Notes: generated by a model not told the origin, from the sequence alone. A stretch of DNA of 64,000 nt from Hydractinia symbiolongicarpus (GCF_029227915.1 NC_079881.1:13987501-14051500); one strand, 5' to 3'. Shown: positions 10,842-23,770, counted from the first letter of the stretch. Translations and numbers: made by a program.

Positions 10842-12125
10842 GGAGATCGGTCGATAGTTTCACATTTCGTCCATTTTCCAAGCTGGGATGACTTTCGCCA
10901 ACTTCCATTCAGTTGGTATAGTGGCTGTTTTTAGTGACAAGTTGATGATGAACGATAAGAGACTTGATAACGCTGTGGCTCCGTCTTTCAAAAGTCCTGA
11001 TGGTATTTGGTCATAACCTGTAGCTTTCTTGCGCTGCAAGCTCTTCAGCTGACTTTCAACAAATACATTTGAAACGTAAGTGAACGCAAAAACAGAATTC
11101 GTATTTTCATTCACTTCACTTGGCTCACCCCATATAAATTCCTTTATTGGCAGTGCAACAGATTTAAGTTTATTTGCACATGTGAAAAAATATGAACAAA
11201 AACTACCAGCTTTTGTTAAGTTTTTTTTGCAGCCGATGTACATGTACCATTGTTTTCCGACTTCCCTTTTGTTGGAAAAATGCTTTTAATAATTTTCCAA
11301 AATTTTCTTGGTTTATTCTTGTTCTTGATAAGGATGTTTTTGTGAAAACTGTTCTTTGCATTTCTTATCATGTTATTGCATCGGTTCTTTAGGTTTTTAT
11401 AAAGGCCCCAATTAGCACTGTTGCCTGATTTTCGTGCCTTCCTCAAGACAGTACCTCTCCGAGACATAAGTCTCCTAGCCTCCGTACCTAACCACGGGCA
11501 CTTGCCTCCCTTCACTCTCTTTTGTATGAGCGGCGCGTGTTTATCGATTACGGTTAACAAAATATTTTTAAAATAACTCCATGCACTAATTACATCAGCC
11601 AATGTGTACAAATGCTTCCAATTTTGTTTATTTAATTCTTTTGAAAAATCATTATGGTTGTGGTTGGTATAATTACGACGTGTCTTCGAACGCAAGTGAC
11701 ACAATAATGATTGCCAATACTCAAGCGTATAACTTTTTTAGAACGAATTAGCGATTGTTTGTATAAATCAAATCTATAAGGGTGCTTGATTCTCTTGTTG
11801 TTCTCGTAGCCGCTGTTACCAACTGGTTAAATTCCTGGACAGCCATTAGCTCTTTAAATTCTGAATAATCATTTTTATAGTTAACGTTAAAGTCGCCCAT
11901 AATGATAACTTCTAGCATCGTTAACGGTCTCAAGTGTGTATTGAAAATATTCTTTCCACTTCTTGTGTAAGTGAAGTGAATTGTCCGGGGGTCGGTACAT
12001 ACAGCAGGTTAGATAATGTTTCGCTTTTTCCGGGCATATTTCGATCCAAATGTTTTCTAAAAATTCACATGCCCTTGCTACGCCATCACGAGATAAGCCC
12101 TGACCATGCTTTAAAGACACAGGTC
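10842..12125 (-). mobile_element. CR1/L2-like LINE remnant (endonuclease to early RT)
   Basis: Several minus-strand frames line up in order. First come an endonuclease C-terminal part with IIMGDFNVNY (11880-11910) and STLIDLIYTN (about 11770). Then the linker region typical of CR1/L2 elements (HAPLIQKRVKGG..PWL). Then the start of reverse transcriptase with GYDQIPSGLLKD, PTEWKLAKVIP and NYRPIS near 10850. The frames are broken by shifts and stops. The RT catalytic boxes are absent because the copy ends at about 10842. Ending inside the RT on its 3' side is unusual for a LINE, so a later deletion or rearrangement removed the rest. Confidence 0.85.
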
Positions 12126-12638
12126 AATTTACTGACTCTAACCCTTGTTTTAAATGCAAGAAGAAATAAATTTTAATATCTTTTTTTAATTTGTCCCTGG
12201 AAAAAGAACAAGTGATACTAAAAAAACAAACTCTTTTTATCTCATATAGTACTTCCTCTGTTGGATTTGATCACATACTTACAACACACCCCTCTGGCAA
12301 CTATAATATGCGCATAAATTAAGCTCAACACAAGGTTTTTTTTGTAAAGATACAGAAAAATTCACAGGTTTGAGGCTTAGCAGGAATTTTTTGAAGAGAT
12401 ATTGAGTAATTTTAAGGCTGGAATTTACTTTAAGGGAAAAAACTTTTCCGATAGAAATAACCTCATCCCCAGGTTTTTAAGTTTTTTGTACGCTGGGGAG
12501 GAGAAATATGAACAAAAAACCTAACAAGCCCTGGACACGAGATTCTTGCTGGGAGGGAGAAACCTTTGCATTGCCAAAAAATTTCAGAAATTAACTTTTG
12601 CGGTCGACCAACACTTTAGGGTGAAGAAACTTTCCAAG
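12126..12638. other. No gene seen
   Basis: Spacer between the LINE remnant and the tandem duplication. No coding signal recognised. Confidence 0.5.
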
Positions 12639-14584
12639 AAATTAAGGCAGCCCATGTATTAATTTTTGGAAAATAATAAGTTACAAAAGTCGCAGGCAAA
12701 AGAGAAAGTCGTCTAATGCATAAAATCTTACTAATACCTTGTGACAAGACATTAGTTGCAAAAAACAACGAGAAGTTCAGAAGTTAGAAGTTCAGCAATT
12801 TTTTTATTTTTGCCTTTTTTAATTGTAAAAATAAGTTCTAGAAAATATTCTTTCCACAAAATTCTACCTTTTAATACAATCTGTTTAAGCTTTATTAAAC
12901 TGCCCTGTACCTTTTTGATTAGTGGTATGAGCTCATAATACAACTGCTCTCCCGAGATAAATAAACATAAGCAAAACCCTTTCTGTAAAATTTGTATCCT
13001 TTGATAAAATACAGATACTGCTTTTTCCAGAAAATTCAGGGGCTTTTTAAGTATGTATATAGTCATACGATTATTTCTTCTTACATTTATTGACAATTTC
13101 TGATCTCGGAATCGCCTGATGACGTCACATATTTAATATTGCATTTGCTCGCCGTTTAAGAATGGTCTAAAATGGTCTATAAATCAGGCTTTTAGTACTC
13201 ATTCAAAAAGGTCAAAAAATTTCTGGTTTTTTTTTTTTTGTTTGTGATACACAAAAAGCAGAATTAATATTTGATATTTCACAAAAACTGCTGTATGTTG
13301 AAAGTTAGTTTCAATATCTGATGGGAGAAATTTTTGCAAAACTAGAAATAAGAGGCATGAACAAAAAATTTTGTGAAACATTTTTGCAATTGGCATAACC
13401 ATTAAAAAAAAATAAAGTTTGCAATCAAAAAATTACACCTTGGATATTTTTCAAAAGGAAAATGATGACAGGAAAATGTTTTTATTTTTATTTATTTTTC
13501 ACAGTATATAAAGTCTATATCAGAAAAACATGTCATGGGGAAAAAACAATCCTATCACCTTGTTTTGTAGAATTTATTTCTGCAATTTTTGTGAAATATA
13601 ATTTTGTAAAACAGGTTAAAATCACAAAACAGTTACCCCAAATTAGGTTCCATCAAAACTTTCTTTTTATTCATAACTAGTCGAAAAGGCCCATGGAAGA
13701 ATTAGGTTGTTTTGCAGGTTTTGCTAACGTCAGCAGTGCATATACAAAAAAAATTGGCGAAATGTAGTTATCTGTTGCCTGTAATGCGTACAGATTGAAT
13801 GCGTACAGATCATATGTGTTCGCAAACACATAAGGAGATATGTTTTAAAATTTTAAAATTTTGCTGACGTCAGTAAAGTCCTCTAAAGTACAAAAAAAAT
13901 TTTTTTTAAAAAATTTGCACTGTTAAATCCACTTGGGCGGGAGTACATTGGAAAAGAGAATCGTAACTTGTATTTTGATGACGTCTGCCAGGACCCATCA
14001 ATACACAATATTTTTTCTTGAAATTTGTTGACACGTCGCTTCCAATGTGTAGAGCTTGAAACGCTAATCAAAATAATGTATAGAATCATGTACAACATCA
14101 ACAATAATAATAAAGTCACAAATCACACATCTCAAATATTTACATTGTATAAAGTGATTACGTTTGATTACATTGAAAACCTTTAATCAGAAGTGTCAAA
14201 AACATCAAATTTATATGTGGAAAATCATTTATTTGGTTGCATACTATCCTGTTCCCCCAAAATATACAAAAATGTGAAAAATTAACCGGTTAATAACACA
14301 AATTTTTTTTCTTAGCATGATGATCTGCAGTGACCTTTACCAACCATTTTAAACGAAATGCGAAAAAGAATAAGGAGTAAATTTTGAATCGACAAAGATA
14401 TATATTATTTTTGGAAAACATAGTGCAATGGTCCGTCCTCACAAAAGTTTATATACACAAAATGTAAAACAGATCGGTTTTTGAAGATCACATCCAAATC
14501 AACAAAAAATCAGTTTATTTAGCATGTTCTATATTGCCATTGCCCATAAATCTTCCACAAAAAGGTTTGAAACACACCAAATTA

Positions 14585-14800
14585 TTATCGCCGTTTCTCG
14601 TTTTTAAACTTTTAAAATGCGATCTAAAAAAAAGCTTTTCTATCGCCGTTTTTCGTTTTCAAACTTTTAAAATGGGATCTTAAAAATCTTTTCTATGAGC
14701 GTTTTTTGTTTTTAAACTTTTAAAATGTGTTCTAAAAATCTTTTCTATCGCCCTTTTTCATTTTTAAATTTTTAAAACGCGATCTAAAAAAGCTTTTATT
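14585..14800. repeat. 52-56 bp tandem array in copy 1
   Basis: Four units, each with TATCGCCGTTTTTCG, then TTTTAAAATGCGATCT and an A-run with CTTTTC. The array is repeated in copy 2 at about 17141-17357. Confidence 0.85.
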
Positions 14801-15344
14801 TTTAAAGTTTTAAGTAAAGTGAGTAAAAACAAAAAACCTTTGTTAAATTTTATTTTCGTTTGTGGATCTCTTGACGACTGTAGCAATTAAATACAACAAT
14901 GGGACACACACAGTTCACATGAGCTAAATAAATTTCGCGAACAAGACATGAACTCTATTGTTTTCAACATGTAAAAATAGCTCATGTATTTAACAATAGG
15001 TTAACAATAACAACGAAAGTTCTAAGGCTACCGAAAGCTCATGTGAAGGTGATAACTATCGCGTACATGTAAAGTTACACGCAGGCGGTACTGTAACAGT
15101 AAACAACAATTAAGAAAGATGAGAAAACTTTTTCATCTTTCCAGAAAAAAACAGTATTAGAAAGACAAATGTGTTTCATTTAACGACTTTTTGGTAATAT
15201 AAAGGGACATTTGGCGAAAAGGGGTGAAGATGCTGGTGAAAATACACAAAACTTTCGTGCGCGTGTACCCAATTTAATAACACTCTCCGTGACACCTATC
15301 CTAATCTCATAAAGCGTATTTGTTTTAAACAACTTCCTGTTGTT

Positions 15345-15625
15345 ACCTTCTCGCAATTTTTTTCCTTCTCGCAATTTTTTCTCTCTTTTTTACAACTGTT
15401 CGTTGTTTCTAACTTTTCGTTGTTTCCTTTCTGTCTTTTTTATTATAACTTTTGTTGTTTTCTTTATCTGTCTTTTATATAACTTTTGTTTTTTCCTTTC
15501 TCTCTTTTTTTACAACTTCTCATTGTTTCATTTCTCTCTTTTTTACAACTTCTTGTTGGTTCCTTTCTCTCTTTTTTTTTTACAACTTGTATTTGTTTTC
15601 TTTCTCTCTTTTTTAAAACTACTTG
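15345..15625. repeat. Pyrimidine-rich tandem array in copy 1
   Basis: About seven degenerate units of 35-40 bp with TTTCTCTCTTTTTTACAACTT and a GTTG step. One strand is almost pure pyrimidine. It is repeated in copy 2 at about 17901-18181. Confidence 0.8.
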
Positions 15626-15747
15626 TGTAAAATTGCCCTTATCTCATGAGTACGCACACACAACAAAACGAAGTCTGACGAAGGCAGCATCCCCCAAAAG
15701 TCCTATCACATAACATTGATTGTGTTTACAAATATAAGATACAGATA

Positions 15748-18300
15748 AAATTAAGGCAGCCCATGTATTAATTTTTGGAAAATAATAAGTTACAAAAGTC
15801 GCAGGCAAAAGAGAAAGTCGTCTAATGCATAAAATCTTACTAATACCTTGTGACAAGACATTAGTTGCAAAAAACAACGAGAAGTTCAGAAGTTAGAAGT
15901 TCAGCAATTTTTTTATTTTTGCCTTTTTTAATTGTAAAAATAAGTTCTAGAAAATATTCTTTCCACAAAATTCTACCTTTTAATACAATCTGTTTAAGCT
16001 TTATTAAACTGCCCTGTACCTTTTTGATTAGTGGTATGAGCTCATAATACAACTGCTCTCCCGAGATAAATAAACATAAGCAAAACCCTTTCTGTAAAAT
16101 TTGTATCCTATCACCTTGTTTTGTAGAATTTATTTCTGCAATTTTTGTGAAATATAATTTTGTAAAACAGGTTAAAATCACAAAACAGTTACCCCAAATT
16201 AGGTTCCATCAAAACTTTCTTTTTATTCATAACTAGTCGAAAAGGCCCATGGAAGAATTAGGTTGTTTTGCAGGTTTTGCTAACGTCAGCAGTGCATATA
16301 CAAAAAAAATTGGCGAAATGTAGTTATCTGTTGCCTGTAATGCGTACAGATTGAATGCGTACAGATCATATGTGTTCGCAAACACATAAGGAGATATGTT
16401 TTAAAATTTTAAAATTTTGCTGACGTCAGTAAAGTCCTCTAAAGTACAAAAAAAATTTTTTTTAAAAAATTTGCACTGTTAAATCCACTTGGGCGGGAGT
16501 ACATTGGAAAAGAGAATCGTAACTTGTATTTTGATGACGTCTGCCAGGACCCATCAATACACAATATTTTTTCTTGAAATTTGTTGACACGTCGCTTCCA
16601 ATGTGTAGAGCTTGAAACGCTAATCAAAATAATGTATAGAATCATGTACAACACCAACAATAATAATAAAGTCACAAATCACACATCTCAAATATTTACA
16701 TTGTATAAAGTGATTACGTTTGATTACATTGAAAACCTTTAATCAGAAGTGTCAAAAACATCAAATTTATATGTGGAAAATCATTTATTTGGTTGCATAC
16801 TATCCTGTTCCCCCAAAATATACAAAAATGTGAAAAATTAACCGGTTAATAACACAAATTTTTTTTCTTAGTATGATGATCTGCAGTGACCTTTACCAAC
16901 CATTTTAAACGAAATGCGAAAAAGAATAAGGAGTAAATTTTGAATCGACAAAGATATATATTATTTTTGGAAAACATAGTGCAATGGTCCGTCCTCACAA
17001 AAGTTTATATACACAAAATGTAAAACAGATCGGTTTTTGAAGATCACATCCAAATCAACAAAAAATCAGTTTATTTAGCATGTTCTATATTGCCATTGCC
17101 CATAAATCTTCCACAAAAAGGTTTGAAACACACCAAATTATTATCGCCGTTTCTCGTTTTTAAACTTTTAAAATGCGATCTAAAAAAAAGCTTTTCTATC
17201 GCCGTTTTTCGTTTTCAAACTTTTAAAATGGGATCTTAAAAATCTTTTCTATGAGCGTTTTTTGTTTTTAAACTTTTAAAATGTGTTCTAAAAATCTTTT
17301 CTATCGCCCTTTTTCATTTTTAAATTTTTAAAACGCGATCTAAAAAAGCTTTTATTTTTAAAGTTTTAAGTAAAGTGAGTAAAAACAAAAAACCTTTGTT
17401 AAATTTTATTTTCGTTTGTGGATCTCTTGACGACTGTAGCAATTAAATACAACAATGGGACACACACAGTTCACATGAGCTAAATAAATTTCGCGAACAA
17501 GACATGAACTCTATTGTTTTCAACATGTAAAAATAGCTCATGTATTTAACAATAGGTTAACAATAACAACGAAAGTTCTAAGGCTACCGAAAGCTCATGT
17601 GAAGGTGATAACTATCGCGTACATGTAAAGTTACACGCAGGCGGTACTGTAACAGTAAACAACAATTAAGAAAGATGAGAAAACTTTTTCATCTTTCCAG
17701 AAAAAAACAGTATTAGAAAGACAAATGTGTTTCATTTAACGACTTTTTGGTAATATAAAGGGACATTTGGCGAAAAGGGGTGAAGATGCTGGTGAAAATA
17801 CACAAAACTTTCGTGCGCGTGTACCCAATTTAATAACACTCTCCGTGACACCTATCCTAATCTCATAAAGCGTATTTGTTTTAAACAACTTCCTGTTGTT
17901 ACCTTCTCGCAATTTTTTTCCTTCTCGCAATTTTTTCTCTCTTTTTTACAACTGTTCGTTGTTTCTAACTTTTCGTTGTTTCCTTTCTGTCTTTTTTATT
18001 ATAACTTTTGTTGTTTTCTTTATCTGTCTTTTATATAACTTTTGTTTTTTCCTTTCTCTCTTTTTTTACAACTTCTCATTGTTTCATTTCTCTCTTTTTT
18101 ACAACTTCTTGTTGGTTCCTTTCTCTCTTTTTTTTTTACAACTTGTATTTGTTTTCTTTCTCTCTTTTTTAAAACTACTTGTGTAAAATTGCCCTTATCT
18201 CATGAGTACGCACACACAACAAAACGAAGTCTGACGAAGGCAGCATCCCCCAAAAGTCCTATCACATAACATTGATTGTGTTTACAAATATAAGATACAG
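15748..18300. repeat. 3.1-kb tandem duplication, copy 2 with 553-bp deletion
   Basis: Direct repeat of 12639-15744, offset 3,109 bp before the deletion and 2,556 bp after it. The bases matching 13001-13553 of copy 1 are missing. In copy 1 both borders of the missing part carry ATCCT, and a single ATCCT remains in copy 2. Three bases (ATA) separate the copies. Confidence 0.97.
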
Positions 18301-18854
18301 TTTTCAAATTTCAATCAGGGCACAAATAGAACCCTGTCCTAAAAATATGTACAACTTCCTTACAGGTATATACACTGTTAACAATGACACTCATAACGTC
18401 CAAACATAACTACAACAACATCATGGAAATGCTACACAAAAACAAATATTACAATGTTACAGGAATTGTGTGTCCCATAATTCAGTAACAACATTGAGGC
18501 ATGCCAAACAGAGTGGTCGCATCTAACTTACATTCTAGCAGTTAAAAAGAAGTAAACTTAAAAGCAAGCAAGATCAAATGTGAAATGTGTATTCCCTTAT
18601 AGTATTGACTAAACATCGCCCTTACCACCATGGATGTTGCCAATAAAGGAAGCCCATCATGTATGTAATGCATACATGATCAAATGTGGAATATGCATAC
18701 CATTTCTTTTAGAGAAACCCTAAATTAAAATTAATGCACATCGAAAGCTGGACCATATGAAAACTCCAACTCACTATGCATCGAGCGCCCGACAAAGTAA
18801 TGTGCTTTCCTTCATTTTAAAAGAAACCCCTTGCCACCAGAGCAGTGTTAAAGA
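18301..18854. other. No gene seen
   Basis: Unique-looking AT-rich sequence. The word TGTATGTAATGCATACATGATCAAA near 18659 contains a short imperfect palindrome. No coding signal. Confidence 0.45.
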
Positions 18855-19320
18855 GAAATAAAAGTTCTGAAAATAGAAACCTGTCCTTAATTATACCATT
18901 AATCACTCTAGGTGAAATGTATGCTCACTCTACATCAACACTTGATTAAATCTAATTTTTTGAAATTCTGCTAAATATGTGACAATTGCGGGAGAGAAAA
19001 AAAATAGATATTGTTATAAACCAGTGAACATAGCCGTAGAAAAAGAACCACCTGATAGAACAGTTTCATGTGAAAGAATTTATATGCAGTCCCTTCCTTT
19101 CGAAGAAGCCCCCGTCTTGTCATTATAGGTGTATGCCTAGGATAAATGGAACACCTAAACAATCGGAAGCCTAACCGTATTTATACCCCCAACCATTCTA
19201 CATTAAGGGCCCTGCCAATAAAAGTATTCCCAGATTTCCAAAATGTTTGAACAAAAGTATATAGCCTGATCGCACAATTTTTTGGGTATAATTAAAAAAT
19301 GCAGCTATGTGAAATGATCC
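18855..19320. repeat. Dispersed repeat, copy A
   Basis: Related along most of its length to 30135-30450. Shared words include ATCGGAAGCCTAACCG/ATCGGAAGCCTGACCG, GTATTTATACCC, CAACCATT and ATATAGCCTGATCG. Copy A has an extra piece around 18970-19120. Non-coding; probably a degenerate transposon family. Confidence 0.75.
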
Positions 19321-19891
19321 AAGCAACAAAGGAAGAATGCACCTTAATGGTCACCTGTGCAAAAAATAAATACTAACGAAACGCATTTACGAAATACCAA
19401 CGAAAAGCACTACTACAAAGGTGCATCAGGCCTGGGATGCTTTAAGTGCTCTATTTGCCATTTTGTTGGTAATTGGGGCTTTTTTGACAATAAAATCTGG
19501 ATGAACTTTTCGAGTTGCAGTTCATGTACAGCATTCAGAACTAATAATTCGACTTACTAACGGTCAAAGCCTTCTTGCTCTGAAAATCAATTTCTTTGGT
19601 TTCAAATTTTTGTCAGTGAACCTATTGCATTGAGAAACCATTTTGAAACTTTACATAAACTAAAAAACCACGGGAAACGGAACTGTTCTGCCCGGATAAT
19701 AAACGCTGCCCTGATTAAGTACGGCAGCTTGCTCCGGTTAAAAATTGGGCAGAAAATACATAATCAGGGCAATATAATCAAGACTTATTACTTAATACTT
19801 ATTACTCAAAAAATATTATTTGGCACTTATAAAAGGAACATAATCAGAGCCGACCGGCTTATATACGATATTTTTATATTATTTCTCACTT
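19321..19891. other. No confident gene
   Basis: Holds a short plus-strand frame with FKCSICHFVG (19436-19470), vaguely zinc-finger-like but without the His half. I do not call it. Confidence 0.4.
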
Positions 19892-20180
19892 ACTAGCCCG
19901 TTGAAAAGTCCACTGGTTCGCCCGTCCTTTTTATACCGCATTGCATGCGTCTCGCTACCTGCGCAGCTAAGCTAATATTTTGCGTGACAGACAGACGGGC
20001 GGGCGGACGCGTTCGCTCGTCCTTTAAATTTAACCGTCGCAACAAAGTGGATAAAAATATATCACATTTGATATTCGTGCGCATTTTAAAAGTTTCGTGT
20101 TTCCGTTACCGGAAGCTGCTTTCGCGGACACACAGACAGACGACGGCTATTATTAAAGAGATTACAGAACGCACATAATC
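19892..20180. repeat. Dispersed non-coding repeat with GACAGACGGGCGGGCGG box
   Basis: A GC-richer island in AT-rich DNA. It begins near TAGCCCGTTGAAAAGTCCAC and carries TGCGTGACAGACAGACGG. The related piece CCCGTGGAAGAGTCCACTG is at 24245-24264. This pattern fits a short dispersed (SINE-like or MITE-like) family; ends were not resolved. Confidence 0.5.
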
Positions 20181-20267
20181 GGGGAAGGCCGGCTTATGTA
20201 TGACAGCCAAATATTATTCGAGACTTATAGAACAAATATAATCGTACGGAAGCCGATGTGCAAAAAA

Positions 20268-20470
20268 TCTTTTTCAAAATTGTGTGAAAATGTTTTTCAA
20301 AATAGTAAAAATGTTATTCGAAATAGTGAAAATGTTATTCTAAATGGTAAAAATGTTTGCCGAAATAGTAAAAATGTTATTCAAAATAATAAAAATGTTA
20401 TTGGAAATGGTGAGAATGTTTGCCGAGAAATAGTAAAAATGTTTCCCGAGAGATGGTGAAAATGTTTCTC
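20268..20470. repeat. 24-bp minisatellite, in phase with codons
   Basis: About eight units of the form AAATAGTAAAAATGTTATTCG. The 24-bp period equals eight codons, so an open plus frame (20196-20459) reads repeated KNVIRNSE-like octapeptides. It is more likely a repeat than a gene, as nothing else supports expression. Confidence 0.75.
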
Positions 20471-20692
20471 TAAATAGAACTGGGACGAGTTAAGGTCTGG
20501 TGCCGAGTATAATGGCGATACCCTCAAGTTCCCTTTTTTAGCGGGAAAAGTAAATTAAATGGAATAAAATGGACAGTCCAGGGAATACTGCTAAAAATAA
20601 ACTATATAATACTCTTTCTCCTAGTTCAGCTAGCTATCCAATTAATGAATGTAGTTTAATTGGCAGTATTCCATAGAGAAATGTTCCTTCTG

Positions 20693-20724
20693 GCGCTCGC
20701 GCTCGCGCACGCGCACGCCACAGT
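20693..20724. other. Alternating purine-pyrimidine CG/CA tract
   Basis: GGCGCTCGCGCTCGCGCACG and its continuation form about 30 bp of nearly pure alternating CG/CA/CT steps, a possible Z-DNA-forming tract, in otherwise AT-rich DNA. Confidence 0.5.
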
Positions 20725-20854
20725 CAACCACAACAAATCCCTGATCATCCAAGACCTAGAGGGGTAAGCACTTACCATGCCGCGCTTAGTCATGCATATC
20801 AAGGTAAAGTCCCTATGATACTGTGCTTAGTCATGCATAGGTTGCATAGAACGT

Positions 20855-21660
20855 AGGAAACGTAGATTAGTGAGAAGGCGTTATAATGTAAGGTCCGAAC
20901 GATATGTGGCACGTAGATGTAGGTTTAGAAGTAGGTTACGATAAGTTAAAGCCGTATGGATTAACAAATCATGGTGCATTGACGGATATAGCCGAAAAAT
21001 CATATGGCTCAGAGCAGTACATTCGAATAACAATCCAGAAGTCATTGCACGGTTATTTTTAAATGCTGTCCGAGAAATAGGTGGATGTCCAGAGAAAGTG
21101 AGGAGTGATTGTGGTACTGAAAATGTAACTCTAGCTGTTATTCAACGTTATTTGCGGCGTAATCACAGTGATGAGAACGCAGGTACAAAGTACAGGTACA
21201 AAAATATGTACGGTCCTTCACACAGTAATCAACGGATTGAGGGATGGTGGTTATTTCTTCGCCGATATAGAAGCTCTTTTATGATAGATTTCTTTAAAGA
21301 AATAGTTAATGATGGATTATATAATCCTGCTAATAAGCTAGAGTTGTATTGCTTCCAGTACTGTTTTGCCTCCGTGTTACAGAAGGATCTTGACGAGGTA
21401 ACATTGGAATTCCCACCTCATTCGGAAGTCCAGGTATGACACGGTTTCTGGTATTCTTGAGGAATTGTTCCATTTCCCAGAAAAATTTGAAGGGGAAAGT
21501 CGTCTGAAATTATGTGATAGTGATGATTTGGATGAAATGGATGAACTCATCTCCGGTGACGATCAAGAAAATGAGGACGAGAATAATTTCTATGAATACT
21601 TCAAGGGGAAGTATGGGGAAGTGGGGAATGAAAAAAACTCTGGCCTTTTTTATGGTTAGT
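20855..21660 (+). pseudogene. Integrase-core (RVE-like) domain gene, decayed
   Basis: Across three frames the segment reads in order: an RRRYNV segment, DMWHVD (first catalytic Asp), GYDKLKPYGL, IDGYSRKIIWL, ARLFLNAVREIGGCP, VRSDCGTEN (second Asp), then MYGPSHSNQRIEGWW with the catalytic Glu, and an acidic tail ending near 21655. This is the metazoan integrase-core family typical of cnidarian and fish uncharacterised proteins (I believe Pfam PF24764). All three acidic residues are still encoded. Frameshifts lie near 20901, 20981 and 21428, so it is a pseudogene. Relatives are probably derived from a DDE transposon; no terminal repeats were found here. Confidence 0.75.
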
Positions 21661-21815
21661 AAAAATAACTACTCACCTCTGCTACCTGTAGTCCTAAATC
21701 AACGCGATGATTTTCGCTGCCAAATCTGAATCTGATATTGGCTTATCATCCTGGTAATTTGGCAATACAAAAGACACATCGATATTCTCTTCGCTAAACC
21801 AGGTCATTATTATTA

Positions 21816-22348
21816 CAGTGTTGGGCTTTGCATTGTAAGTGCGTAAGCCAAAACGATACGATTTGGCCATTTTTTTATTATCAAAGTTGAGACAATTGCT
21901 TGCTGCTCACCAAGGTCATTTAGACTTTTTTGCACCCTCTCCTAGCACTGGTCTGCCTTTGTAAAAGAAAAGACTTTCTTGTACCCTCTCTTAACACTGT
22001 GCTCTACGTGTTATGTTACAGCTATATGAAAGACAAAGAAAGGACTAATGGTTGCTTTAAGGTATCTTTTCTAAGTGTTGGGCTTTGCATTGTGAGTGTG
22101 TAACCAAAAACTATACGATTTGGTAATTTTTTTACTATCAAAGTTGAGACGATTGCTTGCTGCTCACCAAGGTCATTTAGACTTTGTTGACTCTCTCTTA
22201 GCACTGCTTTGCCCATGTCAAAGCAAAGACAAAGAAAAGACAAACACCCTTGTCCGCATATCAAAATACCAGCCAAATTATCGTAATCATGTATCATAAT
22301 TATAACATGCATCGCACAATGTATTCCGTTATTATTGCAAAGAACAAT
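21816..22348. repeat. Two diverged tandem units; the second matches 28808-29049
   Basis: Unit 1 (about 21816-21976) and unit 2 (about 22073-22348) share AAGTGTTGGGCTTTGCATTG, CTTGCTGCTCACCAAGGTCA and TTAGCACTG. Unit 2 from about 22119 is almost identical to 28808-29049. The frames on either strand are repeat-borne and not called as genes. Confidence 0.85.
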
Positions 22349-23770
22349 CATTGCATAATTTCCATTCCCCGAAAGGTAGTGGAATGTCAAAACATTTCAG
22401 TCCTAAATCGAGATTATCCGTAAAAAATTCAAAGGAGGTACAAAGTGCTAACAAAATATCAACCATAATTATCGATCATAACATTTTTAGTATTTATGTG
22501 TCAACCCATTTCAGTCTTGCATCGAAATGAGATATTACAAATGCCATTTATGTTCCATGCTGATTGTGGATATGGTGTTATTAATGCTGTTGATGCTATG
22601 GTAATACTAATGTTAGTTGTGTTGGTAGGCAATATAAATTAAAATGTCGTTAGCTCTATTATACGTGAGTGAGTATGTGAGAGAGAAAAATGCCTGTACT
22701 TATATTCAAATTTTATTTGTGGATTTCTGACAAACTTAATAGCAGAGGAAACTCTTACGTGTTACCTTTAATGACTTTAGTTTTTTGAGACATATTTTAA
22801 TTCTTCCACAGGGAAAGTATTATGTCGAGATAAAATTATAAAAACAAACGGTTCAGTTTTTTTTAAGGTAAGATAAAATAAAACAAATATTAATAATAAT
22901 AATAATAATAATATTGAAATAATAATATTTGCATATTTTTTAAGAACCTTCTTTTTTAAAGGAAATGTTTTCAACAATTCTGTTTTAAATTTTTTTAAAT
23001 TAATGTCATTAAGGTAACCATTCCTGGCATAATAAATAAATAAAAGCTTTATTAAATTTAATTTTTTTTATATTGCCCTTGTTGCACGGTATCATCGTGC
23101 AACCCTAGGAACAGGAATATTTTAACGACTTTTTCTTTCTGTTCTTAGGTAAAACTAAATACTGCACAGAAAAATAGCTTCATCTTCAGAATGTAAGTAG
23201 AAATTTAGTCTATTTAGTTTAAATTTTATCAGCTTGTTAATAAAAGTTAGTATATATAATTTATAAATAGTGGAGATATTTGGTTTATACGTCATTGACA
23301 ATTTTTTTTCCCGGTATTATTCAGTCATTTCTTATGGAAGCATTTCTTTCTACATTTTATCAGAGTACACTAAGCACCTTCAAAGTAGTTAGAGGAACTG
23401 AAGAGAAAGGTAATTCAATCCAAATACATTATCGATAGATGCGTATTTTAAAATCGAGTTCTTTTCTCTTTGTTACCATTCCTATGTGCTAATATAACAT
23501 TCCTATTATATATGAAGAACAAGAGACGGAAGATTTGTTACCGGAAGATGTCAAGCATTTTTACAAAGACAACCAGTTGGGCGTACGTGTCCGATCTAAC
23601 ATATATATAAAGATGGAATCTGACGCGAATTTCACTTATATACGAACCATGACTGAGTGAATGAGTGTGCTGCTTTTGTCGATATAAAACGAGACCTATT
23701 AACAGACGTTGGGAAATATTAAAATCAGACTGATGTTGTGAATAGCGTTGTTTAGAAATCACTTGCTGTA
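22349..23770. other. No gene seen; short (AAT)n run
   Basis: 1.4 kb of AT-rich sequence with an (AAT)n microsatellite at about 22889-22915. No coding signal recognised. Confidence 0.5.

Larger units (their letters stand above)
12639..15744. repeat. 3.1-kb tandem duplication, copy 1
   Basis: Full copy of a 3,106-bp segment, repeated directly as 15748-18300. Shared parts differ at only a few bases (for example CATCAACAAT versus CACCAACAAT, and TTAGCATG versus TTAGTATG). No protein is recognisable. Inside are two AT-rich arrays, 14585-14800 and 15345-15625. Open frames match between copies only because the DNA does. Confidence 0.97.

Noticed and set aside
15340-15713. Phe/Leu-rich plus frames in both copies of the 3.1-kb block
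   Set aside because: Artefact of the pyrimidine-rich tandem array, not a membrane protein gene.
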